Assembly: GCF_963082655.1 (NCBI RefSeq)
Contig: NC_081552.1
Span: forward strand, 53,297,947 to 53,361,946
DNA from: Stomoxys calcitrans
Taxonomy: Eukaryota > Arthropoda > Insecta > Diptera > Muscidae
Length of the DNA: 64,000 bases
Reading direction: 5' to 3'
Under the pieces are notes generated by a model. The model was not told the origin of the DNA, did no database searches, and saw only the letters and a list, made by a program, of their open reading frames with translations. Both the position numbers and the translations under genes were made by a program. Shown one piece after another: positions 1 to 11,754 of the stretch; the first letter of the stretch is position 1, and every line of letters begins with the position of its first letter.

Positions 1-844
1 ATTAGAAAATCTATCCAAAGCAAAATTAATTTTGCCATTTCTTGAAAAATTCTTTTTCTGCAAATTTCAACTTTTTTCTTCAGTCGATTTATTATCGTCA
101 TCCATTTTATGTAATAGAACCCACACATCCTTATCTGAAGATTACCAATCTTCCTCCTAAACAAAAGTTTGTATAATAGTCTATTAAAAGGTTTAACAAT
201 CTTAAGGAGATATCTAACTTCACTTCCTTAAAAATGGGAGTGAAAAAAGGACAACCGACCGTTTTTGTGTGTCTACTTGTCTTTTGTAAACGTTGAATTA
301 TTGCAACAATAATTTAAACCTAAATATCAGCCATCTACTACTAAAATTTGTTTTCTTGATATAGGGGTTTGGGCATTGGGGAGGCAAAATAAAAAAAAAA
401 TGATTGTTTATGAGGACACGTGGCCTAAGTAAATCTCAAATTAACTTTTGTATGCGAGTTTCACACCACAACCTCCACCTTGCAAAAACTGGCAACTCAT
501 CCCCCCTCCCTTTAGTTACCCACCTAACAAACAAGGCAAGCCAATTGCTTAAGCAGTAAAAGACGAAGAAAAAATGACGCGTAAGCATCAATGTCCTTTT
601 GTTGACCTTTAGCATCCTACGAATATCATCTGTATCTGTTAAACAGAGCAACGGCAACAGCTGTAGCTACGGCAGGGTCATACAGACCACATTCAGACAA
701 ACAAACAAACGAATAAACGAAGCCTACATAGATTCGAATTGGAATGTGGAGCAGAAGTTAAAAGCCGCTCCAAAATAAAAAAAAACCGAAAAAAGTCCCT
801 AGCATGTACCTTAATGATAAGGCAAACACACGTACGCTGACATA

Positions 845-862
845 AACACACACACACACACA
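845..862. repeat. (CA)n microsatellite
   Basis: About nine CA dinucleotide repeats, followed by AT-rich sequence. Confidence 0.9.
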
Positions 863-1146
863 TTTATATACATACAGGACACACACTCCATCCCAGAGTG
901 GCATAAAAAATGTTTAGAAAAAAAGCTCAAATCAAAAACACGCGCCAGTTTCATAAACACCGGGAATAACGGCAGGAGATGTTGGCTGAATGGGTGGTAG
1001 AAGGAAGGTAGTGGCTTGATTGGGTTTAACTTGCTTTCAATGTTGGCAGCAGTTGGGGAAGGCTAACAAACATTTTGAAGCTCAAGGTTATGCCATTGTC
1101 GCCGATGGTGGGGGTCATGGTGTAGCTACACATATACATAACAGCA

Positions 1147-1173
1147 AGAGAGAGTGAGAGAGAGAGAGAGAGA
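1147..1173. repeat. (GA)n microsatellite
   Basis: An imperfect GA dinucleotide tract with one GTGA interruption. On the opposite strand it produces a run of Ser/Leu codons, which explains the small open frame there. Confidence 0.9.
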
Positions 1174-2275
1174 AACGAAAACGAGAGTGTACAAAAATTC
1201 TGCAGCATGCAAACAATGACAAAAAATGTCAGGATGTGTCAGAAACCAGAGAATGGTCCGAAACAGAGCCCCCGCCATACAAAGATTCTATGGAAAGCTC
1301 CAATATTCCCCGGCCTATGTGCATGAACACACAAGCACACTCTTAACAAAACAGTCCTTTTCATGCTGCCTGCCATGCAGGAGCAACAAGACTCTATACA
1401 AGTGAGGGAGATGCGAAGCAGCAAAGGGAGGGCAACATTGTAAGTTGCTGGAATCTTGAACCGTTTTGCCTAAGGCAAATGTGTGCGAGAGTAAGAGTGA
1501 GCGGGTTGGGGGCCAGCAACAAAAACATTTGTCAAAATCAGCATTAATAATCCAGCACAAATTCGATGCTGCAGCAGCATCATCTACAAGCAGCAACATC
1601 GGCCTTTATCACCCAATCGTAGCGCTAACCTTGAACTTCAACTGCGTGTGTAAGCAAGAACGGCAAATGAAGCACAGGTTCATGGCGCACATACTTTAAA
1701 TGGCATTGAGAAGAAAAAAAAAAAAAAACATAAAAAGAACCTTAAAGACAGAAAGGAAGAGGCTGAAAGGGAGCAATATAGAGAGATGCGAGAGCGAGCT
1801 AAAGAGAGCGTACAAACAGAAAAAGCTATGTGAGTGAGTGCTAGTAAAAGTAATTAACTTTTGCCACGCGTAAGCGTTAATGCCATAAAAAATGTCCTTC
1901 TCTCCCTCCACCCCTTGGGGAAGGCAAGCTTCTACTTTCAACAAATTTCCCAACAAGTGAGTGGCGGACGTGAGTGCGCCCACATAATACCCAAAGCTTT
2001 TACTACTTAAAAGTTTGACAAAAGAGCATTCTTCAATTGGGAGAGTTGTTGGGAGGAGGCACAAAAGAAAAGAGAGCGCAAAAAATTTGCTAAGATAATT
2101 ATTAAATGGCAAAGTGCCTTATAAAAGCGGTATTTTTCCATGGATGAATACCCCTGCCAAAATCTTCATCAGAATAAGTCATCATACTCATTTTTTTCCA
2201 TAGCTTAGAGAAGTTCTCTTTACACCGTTTTTATAATCTCCATGTAGGTGGAAGCAATCAAAGAGTAATAAAAAC

Positions 2276-3720
2276 AAGTAAAAAGGCGTTAAGTTCGGCC
2301 GGGCCGAACTTTGGATACCCACCACCACGGGTATATATGTAAACCACCTTTCATCAAAATTCGGTGAAAATTTCATACCTTATACTCATATACCTCATAC
2401 CGATCTGAACTATATACGACACGGATGTCGAAAAGCCGAACATAGGTCACTGTGTCAAATTTCAGTGAAATCGGACTATAAATGCGACTCAAGACTTTAA
2501 ATCGAGATATCGGTCTACATGGCAGCTATATCCAAATCTGGACCGATTTGGGCCAAGTTGCATAAACATGTCGAAGAGCCTAACACTAAGCACTGTCCCA
2601 AATTTCGGCGAAATCGGACAATAAATGCCTCTTTTATGGCCCCAAAACCTAAAACCTAGATATCGGTCTATATGGCAGCTATATCCAAATCTGGACTGAT
2701 CTGTGCGATATTGCAGAAGTATGTCAAGGGGCTTAACTTGACTGACTGTTCCAAATTTCGGGGACATGAGGCAATAAATGAGCATTTTATGGGCCCAAAA
2801 CCATAAATCAAGAAATCGGTCTATATGGCAGCTATATCCAAATTTGAACCGATCTGGACCAAATTGAAGAAATATGTCAAAGGGCCTAACACATCTCACT
2901 GTCCCAAATTTCAGCAAAATCGGACAATGAATGTGGCTATTATGGGAATTACACCATAAATCGGAGGATCGATCTATTTGGCAGCTATATCCAAATCTGG
3001 ACCGATCTGAGCCAAATTAACGAAGGATGTCGATGGGTCTTACACAATTCACTGCCCCGAATTTCATCAAAATCGGATAATAATTGTGGCTTTTGTGGGC
3101 CCAAGACCCTAAACCGGAGGATCGGTCTATATGGCAGCTATATCCAAATCTGAACCGATCTGGACCAAATTAAAGAAACATGTCAAAGGGTCTAAGACAT
3201 CTCACTGTCCCAAATTTTAGCGAAATCGGACTATAAATGTGGCTTTTATGGGCCTAAGACCCTAAATCGGAGGATCGGTCTATATGGCAGCTATATCCAA
3301 ATCTGAACCGATCTGGACTAAATTGACAAAGGATGTCGAAGGTCCTAATACAACTCACTGTCCCAAATTTCAACAAAATCGGATAATAAATGTGGCTTTT
3401 ATAGGCCTAAGACCCTAAATCGGCTGATCAGTCTATATGGGGGCTATATCAAGATATAGTTCGATATAGCCCATCTTCGAACTTAACCTGCTTATGAACA
3501 AAAAAAGAATCTGTGCAAAGTTTCAGCTCAATATCTCTATTTTTAAAGACTGTAGCGTGATTTCCACAGACAGACGGACGGACATGGCTAGATCGTCTTA
3601 GATTTTTACGCTGATCAGGAATATATATACTTTATAGGGTCGGAAATGGATATTTCGATGTGTTGCAAACGGAATGACAAAATGAATATACCCCCATCCT
3701 TCGGTGGTGGGTATAAAAAA
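2276..3720 (+). mobile_element. HEL-A copy 1 (Helentron/INE-1-like, complete)
   Basis: It begins with AAGTAAAA and the palindrome TTCGGCCGGGCCGAA followed by TACCCACCACC. Seven units follow, marked by CGGTCTATATGGCAGCTAT at about 2511, 2664, 2817, 2970, 3123, 3276 and 3429, each exactly 153 bp after the last. The 3' part holds a GACGGACGGACATGG microsatellite, then the core whose reverse complement reads TATAAAGTATATATATTC (one copy-specific change), and ends GGTGGTGGGTATAAAA. It encodes no protein and would need a helicase supplied in trans. Class assignment rests on the core's likeness to Drosophila INE-1 as I remember it. Confidence 0.8.
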
Positions 3721-4680
3721 CAAATATAAAGGCATTAAATTCGGCCGGGTCGAACTTTGGATACCCACCACCAAGGATATAATAATCATCCCATTTTATT
3801 ATAACTCCACTCTTTTATCCAAAGTTATATCTAAATAGGTCCTGAGAACTCATATACAAGTAACAGTTTCAGCGAAACCAGACCAGAAATCAGATTTTAT
3901 GGGATTAAGACCCAAAATTGGAAGATTGCTCTACATGACAGCTATATCTGTATAGTCCGATCTGATAAATATATGGGTCGGATGTCGGGAGGCTTACAAC
4001 AACTTACTATTGTATTTCAAATTTTAACGAAATCGAGTAATAAATAAAGCTTTTATGGGCTTCAGACCCTTAATAGGCATATCGGTCTATATGACAGTTA
4101 TATCTAAATATCGTCCGATCTTTACAATACCTGGGTCAGATGGCGGGAGGCTTAACGCAACTCACTGTGTCAAATTTCAGGTAAATCGGGTAGTAAATCA
4201 AGCTTTTATGGGCTTCAGACACTTTATCGGCAGATCGGTCTATATGACAGCTATATCTAAATATAGTCCAATCTGAACCATATTGAGGTCGGATGTCGGG
4301 AGGCCTAAAACTACTCATTGTTTCAAATTTCAGCGAAATCGGATAAAAAATAAAGTTTTTATTGGCCATTATCGACAGATCGGTCTATAAAGCAGCAATA
4401 TCCAAATATGGTCCGATTTGGACCGTTTAAGAACTTAACTAGTGTGCAAGAAAAAGACGTATCTGTGCCAAATTTCAGCTCAATTCCTCAATTTATGAAG
4501 GGAGTGATTACAACAGACAGACGGACGGACAGACACACGGATATCATGAAATTGTCTTAGAATTTCACGACGATTCGAAATATATATACCTCGTAGGGTC
4601 GGAAATTGATATTTCGATGTGTTGCAATCGGAATGACTAAATGAAAATACCCATTATCTTATGGTGGTGGGTATAAGAAC
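3721..4680 (+). mobile_element. HEL-A copy 2, head-to-tail with copy 1
   Basis: A second, shorter and more diverged HEL-A starts directly at the end of copy 1: GGGTATAAAAAACAA runs straight into ATAAAGGCATTAAATTCGG. The palindrome is decayed (TTCGGCCGGGTCGAA). Fewer satellite units are present. The INE-1-like core lies at about 4520-4640, and the terminus is GGTGGTGGGTATAAGAA. Confidence 0.75.
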
Positions 4681-4703
4681 ATAATCAAATATTTATTATT
4701 TAT

Positions 4704-6168
4704 TATACCCACCACCGAAGGATGGGGGTATATTCATTTTGTCATTCCGTTTGCAACACATCGAAATATCCATTTCCGACCCTATAAAGTATATATATTC
4801 TTGATCAGCGTAAAAATCTAAGACGATCTAGACATGTCCGTACGTCTGTCCGTCTGTCTGTTGAAATCACGCTACAGTCTTTAAAAATAGAGATATTGAG
4901 CTGAAATTTTGCACAGATTCTTTTTTTGTCCATAAGCAGGTTAAGTTCGAAGATGGGCTATATCGGACTATATCTTGATATAGCCCCCATATAGACCGAT
5001 CCGCCGATTTAGGGTCTTAGGCCCATAAAAGCCACATTTATTTTCCGATTTTGCTGAAATTTGGGACAGTGAGTTGTGTTAAGCCCTTCGACATTCTTCG
5101 TCAATTTGGCTCAGATCGGTCCAGATTTGGATATAGTTGCCATATGGACCGATCCTCCGATTTAGGGTCTAAGGCCCTTAAAAGCCACATTTATTATCCG
5201 ATTTGGCTGAAATTTGGGACAGGGATTTGTGTAAGGCCCTTCAACTTCCTTCGTTAATTTGGACCAGATCGGTACAGATTTGGATATAGCTGCCATATAG
5301 ACTGATCCTCCGATTTAGGGTCTTAGGCCCACAAAAGCTAAATTTATTATCCGATTTTGATGAAATTCGGGACAGTGAGTTGTTTTGAGCCCTTCGACAT
5401 CTATCATCATTTTGGCTCAGATCGGTCCAGATTTGGATATAGTTGCCATATAGACCGATCCTCCGATTTAGGGTCTTAGGCCCATAAAAGCCATATATAT
5501 TATCCGATTTTGCTGAAATTTGGGACAGGGAGTTATGTTAGGCCCTTCAATATTCTCCGTCAATTTGACTTAGATCGGTCCAGATTTGGATATAGCTGCC
5601 ATATAGACCGATATCTAGGTTTTAGGTTTTGGGGCTATAAAAGACGCATTTATAGTCTGATGTCGCTGAAATTTGAGACAGTGAGTTTAGTTAGGCTCTT
5701 CGACGTCCTTCTTCAATTTTGCCCAGATCGGTCCAGATTTGAATATAGCTGCCATATAGACCGATCTCTCGATATAAGGTTTTGGGCCCATAAAAGAGGC
5801 ATTTATTGTCCGATTTCGCTCAAATTTGGGATTTTGGATATAGCTGCCATGTAAACCGATGTCTCGATTTGAAGTCTTGGCCCCATAAAATTCGCATTTA
5901 TAATCCGATATCACTGAAATTTGACAAAGTCTTATGTTAGGCTTTTCGACATCCGTGTCGTATATGGTTCAGATCGGTTTATTTTTAGATATATCTACTG
6001 TACTTATTGGTATTTGGTCCAAATCGGAACATATGTTGATATAACTGATATGGGGCATAAGGTATGAAAGTTTCACCGAATTTTGATGAAAGGCGGTTTA
6101 CATATGTACTCGAGGTGGTGGGTATCCAAAGTTCGGCCCGGCCGAACTTAATGCCCTTTTACTTGTTT
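4704..6168 (-). mobile_element. HEL-A copy 3, inverted relative to copies 1 and 2
   Basis: It reads in reverse: TATACCCACCACC at 4704, the core at 4750-4840, the GTCC/GTCT microsatellite, the satellite units, then the reversed palindrome at about 6133-6147 and ACTTGTTT at 6168. With copy 1 it forms inverted arms of about 1.45 kb flanking copy 2. Confidence 0.8.
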
Positions 6169-6354
6169 ACATTTAAAGTTGTTTGAACTTTGTAAACATC
6201 ATCAAGGGAGCCTAACTTTAGCAGAAAATACACAAATTTACATATCATCACTTTGGGGAATAGTTAAGGTTAAGTTTAAATTGCAGAAATGGAGAAACAA
6301 CAAAACTTTAAACATAGAAAAAATTAAAAAAAAATAATTCTTTATAAGCAAACA

Positions 6355-6690
6355 CATTTTCTCCACAGAAAAAATTTCCACGCAAAGGTATCTTGAGCTT
6401 TTTCTAAAAACAAATTTTCTATGAAATTTTCTCTAATACAAAATTTCTATAAAAACTTCACTCAGAAAAATTTTCTATAAAATTTTCTCTTAAGACAAAA
6501 TTTCTAAGAAACTTTCAAAAAATTTGTATGAAATTTTCTCTAAATACAAAATTTCTATGATATTTTTTCTAAAGACAAAATGTCTACAAAATTTTCTCTA
6601 AGGACAAAATTTCTATGAAATTTTCTCTATAGACAAAATTTTGATGAAATTTTCTCTAAAGACAAAATTTCGATGAAATTTTGTCTTGTC
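6355..6690. repeat. AT-rich minisatellite, about 30-33 bp unit
   Basis: Ten or so imperfect tandem units of the form AAATTTCTATGAAATTTTCT followed by CTAAAGACA. Related AAATTTTCTATAGAAATAAA repeats occur at 33050-33420, 44460-44560 and 49080-49200. Confidence 0.8.
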
Positions 6691-6699
6691 TTCATCGAA

Positions 6700-7085
6700 A
6701 ATTTGTCCTGTTCCAACGGGATCAGGTTGGCCATTGGTTATTTAAAGGTGTCAATAATCTGCCTTGGCATATCTAGCATCATAGGCACTCAGTATTTGTG
6801 CAAGAGCCGGTGCCGCCCGGCCTCTCACTGAGACTCTCCGCTCGATACCGCTGATTGTCCACGACTGCCGTTGCAGCTACGCCGTATGAAGCATTGCACT
6901 ATCAGCAACCTGTGGACGCGCCCGGTAAGCTTCTCGTGATAACAAAGAACACCGCACAGATCGGAGCTCAAAGTGCCAGCCTGTGTGGTGCTCATAGTTA
7001 TCCCGTGCCGGTAACAGCACTTGTATTTTGGCTTAGTCAAAGATTGCGAATCACGCCTGCATTTAAGAGAAAAAATCTCGGCTGA
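6700..7085. other. GC-richer unclassified segment
   Basis: Base composition is clearly higher in GC than the flanks, as in the LINE fragments elsewhere, so this may be an old retroelement piece. Overlapping open frames on both strands (6825-7085) show no domain I recognise. I make no functional call. Confidence 0.35.
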
Positions 7086-7476
7086 AAAATTTTCTCGTTT
7101 TGTCTTTCCAACAAAAAATTTAAAATTAGTTGTTTTTCTATTTTAAGGCTTTGGCGCTTAATATTGTTTCCAAGCTCTTATTTGTAGCTAAACTTTGGCA
7201 AAAAAAAAATTATTTCAAAGCTTTTAGTCTGCTCTTTGTGCAGCGGCAAAAAATTAAGAGAACTCTCATTTCATATTTAACTTTTTTCTGTACTAATTTT
7301 TCCCCGAAGATAACACCACACCTTTCGCTTGTTTTCACAAACTACGCATTTAGAATTTACTTTTCTCTTAAGAATGTTTTCACTCTTAACTTCTACTTAA
7401 GAAAGCTTTGCATGCCATTGCTCTTTAAATATGCCTCTTTTAAACGTTCATTGTCCTGTTAGTCCTTGTGTTTGGC

Positions 7477-7716
7477 TATTGACTGTTGCCATTGCTTGAG
7501 GTCGCTAGCATAAAGGCTTTTGCTCTCTCTCTCTCCTCCATAAGTTTGGTTGTAAAAGCTATTTTTCTGGAGTCCTTCGCCATTTGAAATGTTCTTTAAA
7601 AGTTGTACTCTCTCTCTCCCTCTGTGAATTTTTTTCATTGCCAACTTTTACCGTTCATTACCCTCTCCCTTCATCCTTTTGCACGGATATTGACTGTTGT
7701 CATTGCTTGAGGTCGC
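7477..7716. repeat. 29-bp direct repeat pair
   Basis: TATTGACTGTTG...CTTGAGGTCGC occurs at 7477-7505 and 7688-7716, 211 bp apart, with one mismatch. A CT-rich tract lies between the copies. This looks like an old local duplication. The rest of 7090-8260 shows nothing recognisable. Confidence 0.75.
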
Positions 7717-8277
7717 CTTGTTACACCATATACTCCCCAGCTACCAGGCAGAAGTAGCCCCAACACCTCCTCTGCCAATACCATGGCCCAGGGAGAGACC
7801 CTCAAAAGTCAAGGATATTTGTGTCTATTTTGGTCAATTGTATGAAAGCCAAAGCTAATAGATTGTCAGCTAGCTCACCATACAATGAAGACGAGCGAGG
7901 TTGTATGGGGGAGTATTAGCTTTATTTTTTTTTTTAATTTTAAAAAGATAAATGACGTTGGTATATTTAGGAAATGCTTAAAGAATATAAAAAGGTCATA
8001 TTCGAAAAGTTCAAAGTTTTGCACCAACATATCAGCAGAGGTTGGACTTTTTTCATATTAATGAGTGCATATGCTTATAGCTAAATTAAAATGGAGGCTC
8101 TGCTCCCGATGCATCTACACAAATGTTCGATGGGGTCAATAAGTCTTTCCGGTGTTTTGTGTAGAAATGATCAAATAGAGAAAGATCTTTGCCGTATTGC
8201 GGTTTATTACTCCCGTCTTGGGGATTAAGTTCACCCTGACCTCTCCCCGTGCCTTCGGTAAGTGGGACCATTCATGG

Positions 8278-9139
8278 TAGAGCTGGCAAACTATCGGTAA
8301 CTACTATCGATTTAATATTTCGATTAATAAATATCGATAGTATCGATACCATCGCTAATTTCACTTACCGACATTTCAAAATGAGACGTAACAAGTAAAA
8401 GCGTGCTAAGTTCGGCCGGGCCGAATCTTGGGAACCCACCAGCATGGATTCTGCTAAAATATGGAAGCTATATCTGGTTATAAACAGATTGCACAGTTAA
8501 TGAGAGCCATAACATCATGTGCAAAATTTTAAATCGGACAAAAATTGCGGATTCCAGGGGCTCAAGAAGGGAGCTATATATTGAAATTTGAACCGACATA
8601 TCCCATTTGCAATTCCCAACGACCTACATCAATATTTAGTATCTTTGCAAAATTTCACGCGGCTAGCTTTACACGTTCGACCGCTATCGTGATTTAAACA
8701 GACGGACGGACGGACATGCCTAGATCGACTCAGGACGTCGAGACGATCAGGAATATATATACTTATAGGGATCTTAGATCAATATTTCGAGGTGTTACAA
8801 ACGGAATGATTAGATTAGTATGCCCCCATCCAATGGTGGTGGGTATAAAAATCACGAGATCGATTTATATCGAAGCAATTTTATTTAAAATTGAATTAAT
8901 GAACTTAGTTGGAAGTCATGAGAGCAATCATTGATCAAAATTTTAACCCAATTGGTCGAAAATTTTTCCCCCTATAGGCGCTGTATATCTTAAAGGATGC
9001 CATCAGTGTCGGATCACTTAGTTTAATTTTGAAAAAATTGAACTTTGGCGATAGGGAAAATATCAATCTTTATTCAGGCAAAAAAAAAAAATAAAATATT
9101 GATAGTATCGATAGAGCCATCGCTATATTGTCAGCTCTA
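8278..9139. mobile_element. hAT-like non-autonomous element containing a HEL-C insertion
   Basis: The ends are inverted (TAGAGCTGGCAA at 8278, TTGTCAGCTCTA at 9139) and flanked by a perfect 8-bp duplication ATTCATGG at 8270-8277 and 9140-9147. An 8-bp target duplication is characteristic of hAT elements. TATCGATA sits near both ends (8332-8339, 8341-8348, 9106-9113). The element is about 400 bp without the nested HEL-C at 8391-8850. The copy at 34568-34986 shows the empty arrangement. Confidence 0.85.
8391..8850 (+). mobile_element. HEL-C copy 1 (short), nested in the hAT element
   Basis: It starts ACAAGTAAAAGCGTGCTAAG, then the palindrome, then GGGAACCCACCAGCATGG, which is diagnostic of family C. 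Only about one satellite unit remains. The core has a GACGGACGGACGGACATG tract, and the end is GGTGGTGGGTATAAAA. Compared with the unoccupied hAT copy, it entered an A-rich spot with no obvious target duplication, as expected for Helentrons. Confidence 0.8.
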
Positions 9140-9328
9140 ATTCATGGTTGGGCAGTTGTCGTGATGCTGGAGTTGGTGCTTAATGGCGAAAAAGTGCGTA
9201 CCTCCTACACCACATTATTATAGTCGACAATGTCCACGATCAGTTTATCTCCAGAGACAGCTCCTGTGGTTACTGCGAAATTGGGAACATCGGTTTTTAC
9301 TGGGTGCTGGGAAAATGAATTAAAAAAA

Positions 9329-10979
9329 CAAGTAAAAGCGTGCTAAGTTCGGCCGGGCCGAATCTTATATACCCTCTACCATGGATCGCATTTGTCGACT
9401 TCTTTTCCCGGCATCTCTTCTTAGGCAAAAAAAAAAAAGGATATAAGAAAAGATTTGCTCTGCGATTAGAGCGATATTAAGATATAATCCGGTTTGGACC
9501 ACAATTAAATTATATTTATGTTGGAGACCTGTGTCAAATGTTAGCCAATTCGAATAAGAATTGCGCTCTTTGTGGGCTCAAGAAGTAAAATAGAGAGATC
9601 GATTTATATGGGAGCTGTATCGGGCTATAAACCGATTCAGACCATAATAAACACGAATGTTAATGGTCATGAGAGAATCCGTCGTACAAAATTTCAGGCA
9701 AATCGGATAATAATTGCGACCTCTGGAGGCTCAAGAAGTCAAGATCCCAGATCGGTTTATATGGCAGCTATATCAGGTTATGGACCGATTTGAACCATAC
9801 TTGGCACAGTTGTTGGATATAATAACGAAACACGTCGTGCAAAATTTCATTCCAATCGGATAAGAATTGCGCACTCTAGAGGCTCAAGAAGTCAAGACCC
9901 AAGATCGGTTTATATGGCAGCTATATCAGGTTATGAACCGATTTGAACCATATTTGGCACAGTTGTTGGATATCATAACAAAATTCTACGTGCCAAAATT
10001 CATTCAAATTGGATAAGAATTGCGCCCTCTAGAGGCTCAAGAAATCAAGACCCAAGATCGGTTTATATGACAGCTATATAAGGTTATGGACCGATTTGAA
10101 CCATACTTGGCACAGTTGTTGAATATAATAACAAAACACGTCGTGCATAATTTCATTCCAATCGGATAAGAATTGCGCCCTCTAGAGGCTCAAGAAGTCA
10201 AGACCCAAGATCGGTTTATATGACAGCTATATAAGGTTATAGACCGATTTGAACCATACTTGGCACAGTTGTTGGATATCATAACAAAACACGTCGTGCA
10301 TAATTTCATTCCAATCGGATAAGAATTGCGCACTCTCGAGGCTCAAGAAGTCAAGACCCAAGATCGGTTTATATGGCAGCTATATCAGGTTATGTACCGA
10401 TTTGAACCATACTTGGCACAGTTGTTGGATATCATAACAAAATTCTACGTGCCAAAATTCATTCAAATTGGATAAGAATTGCGCCCTCTAGAGGCTCAAG
10501 AAGTCAAGACCCAAGATCGGTTTATATGACAGCTATATAAGGTTATGTACCGATTTGAACCATACTTGGCACAGTTGTTGGATATCATAACAAAATTCTA
10601 CGTGCCAAAATTCATTCAAATTGGATAAGAATTGCGCCCTCTAGAGGCTCAAGAAGTCAAGACCCAAGATCGGTTTATATGGCAGCTATATCAAAACATG
10701 GACCGATATGGCCCATTTACAATACCAACCGACCTACACTAATAAGAAGTATTTGTGCAAAATTTCAAGCGGCTAGCTTTACTCCTTCGGAAGTTAGCGT
10801 GCTTTCGACAGACAGACGGACGGACGGACAGACGGACGGACATGGCTAGATCGACATAAAATTTCACGACGATCAAGAATATTTATACTTCATGGGGTTT
10901 AAGACGAATATTTCGAGTAGTTACAATCAGAATGACGAAATTAGTATACCCCCCATCGTATGGTGGAGGGTATAAAAAA
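9329..10979 (+). mobile_element. HEL-B copy 1, complete
   Basis: This is the best-preserved + strand copy of family B. Start AAGTAAAAGCGTGCTAAG, palindrome, then ATATACCCTCTACCATGG and the motif CCGGCATCTCTTCTTAGGC. Units marked by CGGTTTATATGGCAGCTAT lie at 9600, 9753, 9906, 10059, 10212, 10365, 10518 and 10671, all 153 bp apart. A GACGGACG microsatellite lies at 10810-10840, the core follows, and the terminus is GGTGGAGGGTATAAAA. The B unit shares GGCAGCTATATC and CCGATTTGA with the A unit but is otherwise diverged. Confidence 0.85.
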
Positions 10980-11754
10980 CAAAATTGCTCCATAGTGAAA
11001 GTCCTATGTTCCTAGCAAAGCTAGGCTGGCTAGAATATTAAGACATTACTTTGCGAATCCTAGATTTCGCTCTAGTGTCTTTCAATTCTATAAAGTAATT
11101 CGTCCAACAACTCTTCTTTGCTCGGCTCGCTACTGTCTTCAACTTGATCGAGCCACCATTGTCTAGCTAGCCTTCTACCGTGTTCTCTCCGTTTTTGCCA
11201 GTATTTCATGCATCAATGCTTCAATGCATGTGACGAGTACGTCACTCGCTTTATGCCGGAATTCGTTATCAAATGAATCACCCCGGGGATTCATTCCACC
11301 AAAGAACCGTTTTCGTATTACTGCAATTTGGACCCCATATCTGGTGATTATCCATATCATCGTCAATGTGTCTGCGTCCAGACCTCCGCATTCATACTCA
11401 ACGCCGCTGCGTTTAGGTCTACCTTCTTCTTGCGCAGTACTTGTTCGGAGTATCTGATCACCGCCTCCCACTTCCTCTCGTCTTCCAGCATCCTCTGGAC
11501 TATTGCCTGAAGCGAAACGTCACCAATCACTGTTTCCGAATTCCTGCGTCTTTTGATCCATCACACGCAGTGGAAGATTGTGTGTTCCACACCCTCCTCA
11601 TAAATGAACCTGTTTGAGGAGCATTTGCCCATTCTTTGCGGGTATTACCGGAAGTAACCATGGTCTGCCAACAGCTGTGTGACGTAGTAATTTACGTCGC
11701 CGTGCTTCCTATCTCTCCACATCCGTACATCGGGTATTAGTAACGACGTAAACC

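Larger units (their letters stand above)
1..2270. other. Non-repetitive intergenic or intronic DNA with no gene recognised
   Basis: This AT-rich stretch has no recognisable protein domain and no copy of the interspersed families seen elsewhere in the window. Short open frames here, such as the minus-strand ones over 1026-1424 and 1696-2112, translate to low-complexity Ser/Leu/Phe-rich sequence from GA- and A-rich DNA. Simple repeats lie at 845-862, 1147-1173 and 1709-1727. It could be intron or intergenic spacer; no exon or splice structure can be supported. Confidence 0.6.

Noticed and set aside
1696..2112. 138-codon minus-strand frame that looks hydrophobic, like a membrane protein
   Set aside because: Leu/Phe/Ser-rich translation of GA- and A-rich DNA; no conserved motif and the end lies in a poly-A run.
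9600..10720. Regularly spaced repeats resembling a CRISPR array
   Set aside because: Units are 153 bp and similar over their whole length with no short repeat/unique spacer pattern; the context is a eukaryotic mobile element.
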